DNA of 64,000 nt from Anolis sagrei (taxonomy: Eukaryota > Chordata > Lepidosauria > Squamata > Anolidae). The stretch lies in the NCBI RefSeq assembly GCF_037176765.1, contig NC_090022.1, positions 49,849,209-49,913,208 of the forward strand, in the 5' to 3' direction. A program made the position numbers and the translations under genes. Position 1 is the first letter of the stretch; every line of letters starts with the position of its first letter. Shown here in pieces: positions 1 to 11,200 of this stretch. Below the pieces are notes generated by a model that saw only the letters and a program-made list of their open reading frames with translations, was not told where the DNA came from and did no database searches.

Positions 1-19
1 GCATTGTAAGCATTGAATT

Positions 20-420
20 TTGCCCTGTTAACCGCCTTGGGCTTTATTTATTTGTCGTGTCAGGGCAACCAGTTATTTATATTACATTTCTAACAGAACA
101 AAGCAAACAAACAGACAAAATACAAAATTTGTGAGTTTGGTTGTTGATTAAATGTCTCTTGACCAGTATCTGGCCACTTGGAGTGCTTCTGGTGTTGCTG
201 CAAGAAGGTTCTCCATTGTGCATGTAGCAGGGCTCAGGTTGCATTGCAGCAGGTGGTCAGTGGTTCGTTCTTCTCCACACTCGCATGTCGTGGATTCCAC
301 TTTGTGGCCCCATTTCTTGAGGTTGGCTCTGCATCTCGTGGTGCCAGAACGCAGTCTGTTCAGCGTCTTCCAAGTTGCCCAGTTTTCTGTGTGCCCAGGG
401 GGGAGTCTCTCCTACGGGCT
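20..420 (-). mobile_element. LINE 3' fragment (C-terminal Cys-His region and tail)
   Basis: Read on the minus strand, the frame shows a Cys-rich stretch (CECGEEQTTDHLLQC) followed by a stop near 150 and a 3' tail ending CCTGACACGAC and then AAATAAATAAA. This is the zinc-knuckle-like C-terminus found in several LINE polymerases. The clade is not certain. The same CCTGACACGAC tail occurs in the commonest SINE family of this window, so this may be its partner LINE. Confidence 0.55.
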
Positions 421-519
421 GAAAAAGGTGGTATACAAATACAGTAAGTAAATAAATATAGTTGGGTGAGGTACCAACACTCTTTGGCAGAGAAGGCGAA
501 AGACCTTGTAAAACTACGA

Positions 520-668
520 TCATAGAATCGTAGAGTTGGAAGAGACTTCGTGGGCCATCCAGTCCACCTCCCTGCCAAGAAGCAGGAAAATCGCATTCAA
601 AGCATCCCCGACAGATGGCCATCCAGCTTCTGTTTAAAAGCCTCCAAAGAAGAAGCCTCCATCACACC
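520..668 (-). mobile_element. CR1 LINE 3' end fragment
   Basis: On the minus strand this matches the CR1 3' end seen at 2072-2832, including the 'GATGGCCATC' segment and the terminal ATTCTATGAT repeat. It is truncated and adjoins a MITE fragment at about 467-519. Confidence 0.75.
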
Positions 669-779
669 TATGGGGTCGAGGTATTGCAGCTTAAAGTGGT
701 GTCAAGCTGAATTCCTTCCAAAAGTGGAAAACATCGGCTAGTTCCTCTGGCGGGAATGCACCGCATTGAAAACACCCTT

Positions 780-1000
780 CAAGGCTTTCCTGAACTTCCT
801 GCAGGCTGGGTCATGTGGCCACCCGGACCGGTCACGTGCCCCTAGCGCGCCTCAGCCAATCAGGCTCCTCCCAGCACTGCCCTCTTTTTTTTTCTTTTCC
901 TTTTCCTCTTCCTTGGCTCTTGCAAGAGGCGGCGGCGGCGAGGGAAGGCGAGGGGCGCGCGGCCCTAGCGCGTGAGTAGCAGCGGCAGGTGGGCGCCTCG
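780..1000 (+). promoter_or_regulatory. TATDN2: TATDN2 CpG-rich promoter and non-coding exon 1
   Basis: A GC- and CpG-rich stretch precedes the gene. It holds an E-box CACGTG at 833-838 inside GTCACGTGCC, and a CCAAT box at 856-860. A GTGAGT donor at 972-977 probably ends a non-coding first exon at 971, with intron 1 running to 4905. No TATA box is evident. The transcription start is not resolved. Confidence 0.6.
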
Positions 1001-1306
1001 TGCCAACCAACGGCCACCGCCTGAACCAGAAGGGGCGCGCGGCTGGGGGGAGGTGGGGAGGGGGAGGTTGTGGAGCCAGCCAATGGCTGCTGGAGCTTCG
1101 AAACGAGGAGGCCACGCCCACCATCCCTGTGGGAATGGCTTCTTCTCACTCCTCCATGTATCCTTTTCTTGGCCCCTGGCTCTGCAGTTTGCCTTCTGTA
1201 GTTTCCTTCCTGCCCCTCAGGTTGGAAGAAGGGACAGCAGAGAAGGGCAGGGGGCAGAGGTGGGGGAGGGATCCCTCCCTTTTGGTGTCTCAGGGGTTAC
1301 CTACAC

Positions 1307-1437
1307 CAGGCAGGGGCAAACTTGGGCCTTCCCTCCAGGTGTTTTGGACTTCAACTCCCACAATTCCTAACAGTTAGGAATTGTGGGAGTTGAAGTCCAA
1401 AACACCTGGAGGGAATGCCCAAGTTTGCCCATGCCTG
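1307..1437. mobile_element. Palindromic hAT-type MITE
   Basis: The two halves are near-perfect reverse complements, with ends CAGGCAGGGGCAAAC and GTTTGCCCATGCCTG. The flanking 8-mers acctacac and atccacac agree at 6 of 8 positions, as expected of an aged hAT target duplication. The same family recurs at 3679-3812. Confidence 0.75.
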
Positions 1438-1444
1438 ATCCACA

Positions 1445-1652
1445 CTTTGTAGTTTGGCACCACTTCACACTGTAGAATTAATGCAGTTTCGCACCACTTC
1501 AACCACCAGGACTCACTTGCCATGGAATTCTGGCCTCTGTCCTTCTTAAAAGGAGTTCAGCCTTCTCAAAGATCCTTGCCAGCTCCCAGGATTGAGTCAG
1601 GGTGGTTCAAGTGGTGCCAAACTGTGTTAATTCTAGTGTGGATGCACCCTAA
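1445..1652. mobile_element. MITE of the 'ctacactgtagaattaatgc' family, degraded
   Basis: Both ends carry the inverted motif (tgtagaattaatgcagttt and its complement near 1625-1645) that marks a very common palindromic MITE of this window. The centre is scrambled. Other copies lie at 24309-24532, 25459-25657 and 53694-53893. Confidence 0.55.
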
Positions 1653-1722
1653 CTCGGCCTTCTCCTTGCCACCACTAGACCAGCTTGTGGGTAGTTCATC
1701 TATGCCATTCGTTAAAGCCACA

Positions 1723-1810
1723 ACTATTTATTTTATTTATTTATTTACGACATTTATATGCCACCCTTCTCACCCCAAAGGGGACTCAAAGCGGCTTACT
1801 AGTTATATGT
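1723..1810 (-). mobile_element. L2-type LINE 3' tail
   Basis: The TTTATTTATTTA run followed by 'ccacccttctcaccccaaaggggactcaaagcgg' layout is the reverse of the L2 3' end seen intact at 39957-40225. A tract of AT-rich low-complexity DNA follows to about 2070. Confidence 0.65.
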
Positions 1811-2071
1811 AAATACATTATATTTATTATATTATTAGCATAGCACAATATTAGTAACATTCATTCCCATATTGTACTGCACCAGTATACTGTAATATTA
1901 TTAGTAATATTATATGTAATATGAAATATATAATTATTATATTGTATTACATTATAATATTATCAATATTATATGTGTATACAATGTATTATATTGTCAC
2001 CACAGCACAATATTAGTATTATGTATTACTATATTCTACTATACCAGTATAGTACAATATAGTAATATAGT
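1811..2071. repeat. AT-rich low-complexity tract (left half)
   Basis: Imperfect TATTAG/TATAATATTA units without coding sense. The tract resumes after the CR1 insertion at about 2835-3015, so the CR1 copy split one simple-repeat array. Confidence 0.7.
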
Positions 2072-2832
2072 ACTCCACTTTGGCAGAAAAAATGAAATGC
2101 AAAGATACAGAATGGGAGACAATGCCTGGCTCGAGAGCAGTACGTGTGAAAAAGATCTTGGAGTCCTCGTGGACAACAAGTTAAACATGAGCCAACAATG
2201 TGATGTGGCGGCAAAAAAAGCCAATGGGATTTTGGCCTGCATCAATAGGAGCATAGTGTCTAGATCTAAGGAAGTAATGCTACCCCTCTATTCTGCTTTG
2301 GTTAGACCACATCTGGAATATTGTGTCCAATTCTGGGCATCACAATTCAAGAGAGATATTGACAAGCTGGAATGTGTCCAGAGGAGGGCGACTAAAATGA
2401 TCAAGGGTCTGGAGAACAAGCCCTATGAGGAGCGGCTTAGAGAACTGGGCATGTTTAGCCTGAAGAAGAGAAGGCTGAGAGGAGATATGATAGCCATGTA
2501 TAAATATGTGAGAGGAAGCCACAGGGAGGAGGGAGCAAGCAAGCTTGTTTTCTGCTTCCTTGGAGACTAAGACGCGGAACAATGGCTTCAAACTACAAGA
2601 GAGGAGATTCCATCTGAACATTAGGAAGAACTTCCTGACTGAGAGCCGTTCAGCAGTGGAACTCTCTGCCCCGGAGTGTGGTGGAGGCTCCTTCTTTGGA
2701 AGCTTTTAAGCAGAGGCTGTATGGCCATCTGTCAGGGGTGATTTGAATGCAATATTCCTGCTTCTTGGCAGGGGGTTGGACTGGATGGCCCATGAGGTCT
2801 CTTCCAACTCTTTGATGCTATGATTCTATTCT
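2072..2832 (+). mobile_element. CR1 LINE, 5'-truncated
   Basis: The frame from 2072 gives the CR1 reverse transcriptase C-terminus, with the motifs [28 protein letters not shown] and [11 protein letters not shown]. It breaks after about 165 codons, and the downstream part remains recognisable at DNA level. The copy ends in the CR1-type octamer tail (gatgctatgattctattcta). It lies in TATDN2 intron 1 and is 5'-truncated, as most CR1 copies are. Confidence 0.9.
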
Positions 2833-2834
2833 AT

Positions 2835-3015
2835 ACTGTAATATTATTAGTAATATTACATGTAATATAAACATATAATTCTTATATTTTTATTATTATA
2901 TTGTATTACATTATAATATTATTATCAATATTATATGTGTATACAATATATTGTATTATTACCGCAGCACATCAGTAATATATTAGTACTATATTATATT
3001 ATATTATATTATATT
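2835..3015. repeat. AT-rich low-complexity tract (right half)
   Basis: Continues the TAATATTA-rich array interrupted by the CR1 copy and ends in (TATTA)n. Confidence 0.7.
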
Positions 3016-3239
3016 AATAAATGAGCCTTAAAGTGCCAGTTTGAATAGCTGTAAAAGTGGTATTCGACTCTTGGTCTGCGGCCTTTTGCTCAAAAATCTT
3101 ATGAATAAAGGTCTCTAAAATCTAGAATACTAAAATACAGTAATATCTACTAAGTCGTGTTACCGGAGGTGTATCTACACTGTAGAATCAATGCGGTTTA
3201 ACACCACTTTCACTCCTGTGGCTCAGTGCTATAGGATTG

Positions 3240-3655
3240 AACCACCACAAAGACTAAGATCTTCTGGGAGGCCCTGCTCTCGGTCCTGCCACCATCACAG
3301 GCGCGTTTGGCGGGAATGAGAGATGGGGCCTTCTCAGTGATTACCCCCTGGCTATGGAATTCGCTTCATGGCAATATTAGATCAGCCCCCTCCCTCCTGT
3401 CCTTCAGAAGGATGGTGAAGACCTGGTTGTGGGACCAAACCTTTGGGGCAGTGCAATGAGGCAGTAATATAATGGTATCCTGAGATGGTTTTTAAGCAAA
3501 TGGTTTTTAAAGTGGATATAAGTGATTTTATTGTTTGTATATATTTACGGTTTTTTTGTCCCAGCATTGAATGTTTGCCGTATATATGTTCTCCACCCTG
3601 AGACCCCTGCGGGTGAGAAAGGTGGAATATAAATGTTTCAAATAATAAATAAATA
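3240..3655 (+). mobile_element. L2-type LINE 3' end
   Basis: The plus strand shows the L2 C-terminal segment (gggccttctcagtgattaccc, gaagacctggttgtgggacc), then the tail 'gggtgagaaaggtggaatataaat' and AATAAATAAATAA. It matches the inverse of 40017-40400. It is diverged and sits in TATDN2 intron 1. Confidence 0.75.
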
Positions 3656-3678
3656 ATCTGGCAGAGAGGTTTTAAAGC

Positions 3679-3812
3679 TGGCATAGGTAAACTTTGGCCC
3701 TCCAGGTGTTTGGGACTTCAAATCCCACAATTCCTAACAACTGGTAGGGAGTTAGGAATTGTGGGAGTTGAAATCCAAAACACCTGGAGGGCCACAGTTT
3801 GCCCATGCCTGT
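3679..3812. mobile_element. Palindromic hAT-type MITE
   Basis: Inverted halves joined at about 3744, with the same family-specific arms as 1307-1437 (ttaggaattgtgggagttga and complement). Confidence 0.7.
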
Positions 3813-3889
3813 TTTAAAACCATGTGAAGCTACAGCTCATGATTCCACATCTTTGATTCATTTCAGTTTAAGTGGGGTCGAACTGAATT

Positions 3890-4862
3890 TATTCTACCAA
3901 GTAACTACACCTCAGGATTCCCTGTAGATCCCAAAATCCATGGATCCTGGAGTCCCATTACTTAGAATGGCGTTCCTTATATGCAAGGGTTATCCGGAAT
4001 GTAAGGTTACAAGATTTTTTTAAAATACAAAGAATGAATATATGTTAATAAATGTTATATGGCTTGTAGCATAGGTACTGCATTATTTTTACATGTAATC
4101 ACCATTCAGTTCAATACATTTTGTCATCCATGGGATGAGTTTTTGGTGCCTGGGTCATAGAATTTTCCCTCTGCCTTTTCCAGCCAGTTTGTCAGTTTGA
4201 TTTTCACCTCGTCATCAGAAAAGTGTTTTTCACCAAGGGGTTTCTTCAATTTAGTGAACAGATGATAGTCACTGGTTGTGGCATCAGGGCTGTGAGAGGG
4301 GTGACTTAAAACATCCCAACCAAATGAAGTCAACAACTCTTGTGTTGTATGAATGGTGTGCGGATGTGCATTGTCATGGAGACAGACTCCCACCATCAGC
4401 ATCCTACAACATTTGTTTTAGTTGACCCTGTGAAGTTTCTTCATGGTCTCACAATATTTTCTGTACATATTTTGTCACATGCTTTCTTGACACTATGTCA
4501 TCTCCATAAACTGAAACGATTTCACGATGAATCACACTTGCATTCCTGCCCTTAGCATTTAGGTAGCATATTACAGTGCAAACTTCGCACTTGGAGGCAA
4601 ACGGAATCAGGACGCTCATCTCTAACCTTCACCACAACGCCAGTCGATGAGGTACTGACGACTGGCACTGCTCATTGGCTTCCGCTGGTTTCCCACTAAA
4701 CAGCAATGATACCAACTCCCCCCGAAAAAAATGCCCGTGAGAGCTACATGCCTTGTAACCTTACTTTTGGAATAGCTCTCCTAAAACAACCAAATTAAAG
4801 TTTTCTTTTTGGACTTTTAAAATTTTAGATGGCAGAGTTTGGGGATAGGTAAGGCTGACTGT
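3890..4862. mobile_element. Tigger-type MITE split by a mariner
   Basis: The left part, 3890-3990 (cccaaaatccatggatcctggag), and right part, about 4775-4862 (ggtaaggctgactgtata), resemble the MITE at 13059-13287. The mariner copy at 3993-4772 separates them. Confidence 0.5.
3993..4772 (-). mobile_element. Mariner element, internally deleted
   Basis: Terminal inverted repeats of about 25 bp (GTAAGGTTACAAG core at both ends) are flanked by TA at 3991-3992 and 4773-4774. The minus-strand frame 4124-4402 encodes a mariner transposase C-terminal piece with HDNAHPHT (usually HDNARPHT), LSHPSHSPD and SDYHLF. The 780 bp length is short of the usual 1.3 kb, so it is a deletion derivative and not autonomous. 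Confidence 0.85.
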
Positions 4863-4919
4863 ATACTGCCTTGATTTACTGAGTTTTCTCTCTGCTCATG
4901 TGCAGGTCAACCAGCCTCA

Positions 4920-5258
4920 ATGCAGCCAAACAGGAAACGCAAAATAGAATGGGACAGCTGGTCCGTTAGCTCGCCTACCAAATATTACAAGCTCACAAGA
5001 GAAGGGCCTCCCCATCCTTCCCCTGGCAGTAGCCACAACAACAAGGCAGCTGCATTCACAAAGGCATTCTCCAGAACGTCGTTCACTGCAGAGGATTCTT
5101 CCTCTGATGAGTTTGAAATAGATGATGACAGCGACAGTGTGGTTCGGAAGAGCCTGGGTCATTCTTCTTTTGGTAGAAGCCTACTTGTGAAGAATACAGC
5201 TGATGACATGTCTAGGAGAAAGCTGACATCAGCACCTGGAGAATCTCTAAAGCAGCAG
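4920..5258 (+). CDS. TATDN2: TATDN2 coding exon 1
   Basis: Residues 1-113. The exon starts at 4906 after TGCAG, with the ATG at 4920. The donor GTACCA follows CAGCAG at 5258, phase 0. The reading frame stays open to 5312, but read-through into the intron is not favoured. Confidence 0.85.
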
Positions 5259-8200
5259 GTACCAAATGAGCAAAGAAATAAATGGTTTATGTCGAAAAGG
5301 GCTAAGTTTTGATGTAATTTTTATATTTTTATTGTGCTTTTTGGTGTCATTTGGCTTAGTAAATTATATATATCTTTGGGGGGTGGGGGGTGGTGGTGGT
5401 GGAAATATACTCTTCTTTAGGAGGGTAGTTTGTTTATTTGAAAAATAGAAAACATCTGGACAATTGTTGAATTAATCAGTTTTAAAATAAGTAAAATTAA
5501 TTTCCCATAATATCCTCAATTTATGGAGAAAAATATATTTGGCCCTCCATGTTTGCAGATTTGATTACAGATGTTCTCTGTAGTTGCTCTATGTCCTCCA
5601 GTATGATTTTGTGGTCAGCCTCCAGTGGAAGTTGATCATAGAGTTGCACAGGAGGACCCAAGAATACCCACAGAAGTGTTCTCTAAGGTTAAAAAATAGG
5701 AATTCCTTTATTCATTTAAAAGAAACTTTATAGGGGTCCTGTGCCCCTAACCCCAGTAAATGTGGAGGGCTAACTGTATGTTTGACTTGAAAATACAGGC
5801 AGTGTCCAAGTTACAAACAAGATCAGTTCTATAGATTTGTTTTTAAGTTGAATTTGTATGTGATAATTGGATTTTGAAAAAAATATGTTATTTTATTTAC
5901 AACATTTATATCCCGCCCTCCTCACCCCAAAGGTTTCAGAAAGCTGATACAAAAATGGCTTGTTGTGGAAACAAGGATTGGTGATAAACTTCAGTTGAGA
6001 CACCTTTTCCCCATGATAATTTTTTCAGGACTGAATTTCCCTTCCGAGGGATAGATTTCTCATTTTCTATCATCGCACCCCTGTTTTTAACTATAAGTCA
6101 TTTGTAAGTTGGACGTTCATAACTTGGGGAATGCCTGTGTATACATTTTCCCCAGGTTTATTTTGGAGATGAGATGCTCCAATATGTTGAATATCTAGCT
6201 AAATAAACACATCTACAATCTAACAAATTGTGTGTCCACTGCACACTAGGAAGTTGGGAAGTGCTGGTTTAACTTAAAAAATAAATGACAACTTACATGG
6301 TTTCTTCAAATTAACTACGTAGTCAGCTGGCCAATTGGTGTTTGTTAAATCAGTGGGTATAAGAAATTGATTATACATGTAAACAACAATAAGCCAGTGT
6401 TCCAGGGAATCTTCCTTATTTTACATCAAGTTTATGCAGTTATTTAGCTTCTACTCAGTTCCTGCTACCAATAGGAAAAGTGAAGCTAACTAAAATGTGA
6501 AAACCTTTATCACATCAGAGTGGATGAGGTCATTGCCATGTTATTTGAAAATAAGCCAATACTTGTAACCTAAAATCAGACCAGGGATGAAGACCAGGTG
6601 GGCCACTTCATATGACACAATAATATTTCTGATTGATAGCTCAGGGGTATCAAACTCTTTTTCATTAAGGGCCATATCAGTTTTATGGTTGCCTTCAAGG
6701 ACCAGATAATTCCATGGATACGGAGGGCCAACTATAATTTTGTTAATAGAGTAAATAGTTCTCTTTAGTTTTTACCCACTTTGGGTCCTAATATGTTTTT
6801 GAACGACAACTGCCATCACATGCAAACTGGGGATAATGAGAATTGTAACCCAATGGCACTTTTAGCTCTGAGGTTGGGGAAAGGCTAAAGGAATTTTAAA
6901 GTCCAAAATCATATCCACAAGCCTTGTGTCGAAATTCAAGCCCTGTTCTCCTGACTAAACAGAACAAACTGTAGCCTTCCAGATATTACTGTATCACAAC
7001 TCTTACTTGCTCTTGTCATGATTTCTAATGATGAGGAATGCAGGAGTTGTAGTCCAACAGCCAGAGGACCACATACAATGACATGGTAGACTAGATTTGG
7101 CTCTCAGGCCTTGATTTGACACATGGTTTAGCTGCTCCTACCAACAGCAAAAAGTGAGAGGAGTGAAAGGAGTTGATATGCGAACATGCTGTTTGCGAGT
7201 AAGTCAAATGGCAGTGGAATTCTGGGAGACATAATTTCTATAAATCTTGCTGTATGCAGCTTACACTGTTTCTATTTCTTAGATCAAACAAGATGGTTGC
7301 AGCAATTTCAGTCCAACTCTCACATCAAGTGTGGAAAAGAAAGAGACCCCAAAAGAGACAGAGGCTGAATCTGGGAGGAGGAGAGTGAGAAGCAACAATC
7401 AAGATCAGGGTGCTCGAGAAATATACCGCAAAGCTTTGCGGGGTATATTTGGTGGAGCTCTAATTGCTAAAAGAGAGGCAGCAACTCCAAATGGAATTCA
7501 CAGGGAAAGAAGAGAGGCATCTGGATCAGCTGACAAGCTGAGACATCTCTCAGCAGTTTCAAAACCCGAAGAACAGCAAAATGAGAAAGACTCAAAAGCT
7601 ATATCAAAAGATAAAATCAACATTTCTATCAGACAGAATAGAGAAGAGTCTTCTAGCTCTGATGTCAGCTCAAGACATGTTTCTGTAGTTTCGAAATCTG
7701 ATGGAGAAAAGAACCTTAAGCATGAGTCGAGGTTTCAGAGAGCTGATACAAAAGAAGATAATATTACTAAGCACACTGGAAAAGCAACTGCTAGATCTAG
7801 TGGCAGCTTAAGACATACTCCTGCAGTGTCTAGGTATGAAAATGAGCCAGAACTTCCACAGAATTCCGCTCTTCAGAAAATACCCATTGAGGAAGAACGT
7901 AGCACTTCTAGGCACAACAGAAAAGATTCTTCCAGATCAGAGGAAAAGTCAAAACATATCCCTAAATTACCACGTTTTAAAGATGAGCTAGAATTTCCAG
8001 AGGAATACTGTTTTCAGAAATCTGTTGTCAAGGAAGACCATAAGACTTCTAGGCATGGCAGAAAAGAGGCTTCCAGGCCAGGGGGTAACTCAAGACATAA
8101 ATCTGAATTACAGATATTTGAAGATGAGGTTGAATTTAAGCAGGAATCAACCAGCCTAAATACTGCAGTGAAAGAGGATAATGAGACTTCTTTTAGAGGT

Positions 8201-11200
8201 GGTAAAAATAGACCTTCCAGAAAAAATTATGAATCGGATAACAATTTTAAAAACACTTGTAATCTCTCACAAACTGGAGGAGAACGTAAGGGTAAGAGAG
8301 ACTCTACAAAAAACCAAAGTATAACTACTGAGGAAAATGCTCAAGCCAGTCTAAGTAGAAAGGAATCTCAAAGACAAGAAATCCACTTTAAATGTTTCTC
8401 CAGTGCTTCTTGTTATGATAGTGAACTGCACAAGCAGGATCTTAGTGAAAATATGGTGGCCAAAAACAGTACTGTGGCAAGACAGAGAACTGTGTCAGAA
8501 GAAAAAAGCACTTCCTCTAGTTCATCTGATACAAAGAGTGAAACAAAAAAGGAGTTTGTGAATTTCCAGAGGACAGTTGTTGTTCAGCCTTCTCCAAACC
8601 ATATGCTTGTTGAAGAAATTGATTCAAAAGTAGATCAAAAGGTAAGACATTCACCTGCAGGTAAATATTTCTAAAAAGAACTCAAACATAACTAACTATT
8701 CCTGAGATGTCACAGGTTTTATCATGCTAACACTAGAGGGCCAACATGGCATAGTGCCCTGAATTTTGGACTCTGAGAGATGAGGGTTGAAATCTCTGCT
8801 CACCAGTGGAAACACATTGGGAAAATCAACACTCCCTCAGCCTAAGAGTAAGGCAGTGACAAACCCTTCTTAACAGATCTTTCCAAGAAACTTGAGAACT
8901 ATTATAAGTTAAAAACAACTTGAAGGCACAGTACATACATCTCAGCCTTAACTAAAACTTATTTAAAGCTCAGGTTGGAAAATCTATAATTTCAGATATC
9001 CTTGACACAGTATCAGTGATTTTCTTTAAACCTTGCATTGGCAGGAAAATTAAGTCATTTACTTTGTCACAGGTATAATTTTAAGGACGTAATATCAGCT
9101 TTTCTGTCTTGATGCTGATAGTTGCATAATGTTGGGCTTTCACTAATCTTGAATGGATCTTTCATAGTGATTCAAGCAAATTACCCAGAATGAGCTCCTG
9201 GTGACTTTTGCAGGATAACAAGCTATGAAGCTAACATGTTGCTATTTAAATCTATGTGTTTTAGCTATCTTCTGAATGGTCTGCTGTCTTTTTAAGAGGT
9301 CATCCCTGTTTCTCTCTCTAGTGGCCCTTAGTTGTCTATGCCCAAATAATAAAACAGTACCAAAATCAGTTGTGTTTCTAAACAATGAGCACAATGTGTG
9401 TTTAAAATACTCTACCAAACCTTCAATTTAGCTTTCATACATTTTTGCAAAATAAGAGCTTTGAGGTTGCTGTGTATTTCATGGTGGGTTTTTTCCCTGT
9501 CTCCTCTTTTTTTTGTCCTTGTGCCCTGGCTATTTCCCATTGCATGTATTCTTTTCTGTGTACAAACCTAAAATGCAAAACAAATACTAGATCAGAAGTT
9601 CTCAAAACCTTTTCAGCTCTGGAGCCCTTTTTGAAGCGAAAGTTTTATGTGGAGCCCCAAGAAATGTGGCAGATGGATAGAGAGTGTTTATGTGAACTAA
9701 TTCACACAGTACAAAAAAAGGAAAGAAAGAACAATACAATAGTTGAAATAAATAACAATTTTAACCAACATAAACTTAACAGTGTTTCAGTGGAAGATCC
9801 CAGGGCTATCCAGTCCAACCCCTTCTGCCATGCAGGAAAAATTCAATCAAAGCAACCCCAACAGATGACCATCCAGTCTTTGTAGTAGTAGTAGTAGTAG
9901 TAGTAGTAGTACTACTACTACGTTTTCATGTCAGAAGCGACTTGAGAAACTGTAAGTCGCTTCTGGTGTGATTGAATTGGCTGTCTGCAAGGACATTGCC
10001 CAGGAGATACCCGGATATTTTGAAGTTTTACAATCCTTGTGGGAGGCTTCTCTCATGTCCCCTGAATGCGGAGCTGAAGCTGACAGCGGGAGCTCATCCG
10101 TGCTCTCCCCGGATTCAAACCTCCAACCTGTCGGTCTTCAGTTCTGCTGGCACAAGGGTTTAACCCATTGCACCACCAGGGGCTCCTCTACTACAACTAA
10201 TAATAATAATAATAATAACAGTAATAATAATAATAGCAGAAACCCTGGGGCCACCCAGTCCAACCCCCTTCTGCTATGCAGAAAAAACACAAAGCACCGT
10301 CTGAGCAGTAGAAGGGAAATAGGGTTTTGGAAGCAAAGAAAGTAGGAAGGAGGGGAGGATCTGGGTGGCAAGGGAAAAAGTCTGGGTAGCAAGGGAGGTG
10401 GGAGGAAAGGTCTGTGCCCGGGAGGATGCTGCTGCTACTATTGGTGTTTCCTGCAGCTCAAACTTTAATTTTCCTGTATTTGTCAGTAGGAGGAAAGAGA
10501 AGGATGCCATAGAACCCCTCACTAGCTCCTGCTTAGCCCCAAAAGGGTTCACTGGAGCACAGTTTGAGAACCCCTGTATTAGATAATCAACATGAATTGA
10601 GTCTCAGTTTGTTCATGTGTTTTAATCTTTTGACTTTCAGTTTACTAAGCAAGAAAAAGAGCCCTCGGATGAAAGTGATTGGTCTGACTTGGAAGATGTG
10701 GAAAAACCAGCTACTTTCTCACAGGAAGATTCCATCCTAAATTGCAGTGGATCAGAAACAAAGGAGAATTCAGTGCTAGCAACAGAGTTTGTAATGTACC
10801 CTCCTCATTTATACAGTTGCAGAATGAGTGATTATGCAAATTATTGGACGAGCAGTCCCAAGCCAACGAACTGTCCTCCTGTTTCAAGCCCTTCTGAAGA
10901 TGCTTCGTATACTAGCCATCTTTGTGACATTTCAGATTTTACAACTGGTACGCCTTCAAACACATCAAGAGATCAAGTACTATCTGTAGAAAAAGTGCAT
11001 GATAGATCATGGTCACTTGGTTCCCCATTGCAGTGTGAAAAGAAAAACAGACGACAGAGTCTGGAAGTACCATCAAATGTTCCTATTTTTTCCACATCAC
11101 GCAAGTCGGACTCTTTCATTAAAAGTCGTGTTAATCAGAATTTACATGGTGACTTACCTAAACATTTAGAAGAAGGGTTTATTGATACCCACTGCCATCT

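Noticed and set aside
152-451. Open frames on both strands at the left edge (about 100 codons)
   Set aside because: They overlap LINE and MITE remnants, and the only meaningful peptide is the minus-strand LINE C-terminus.
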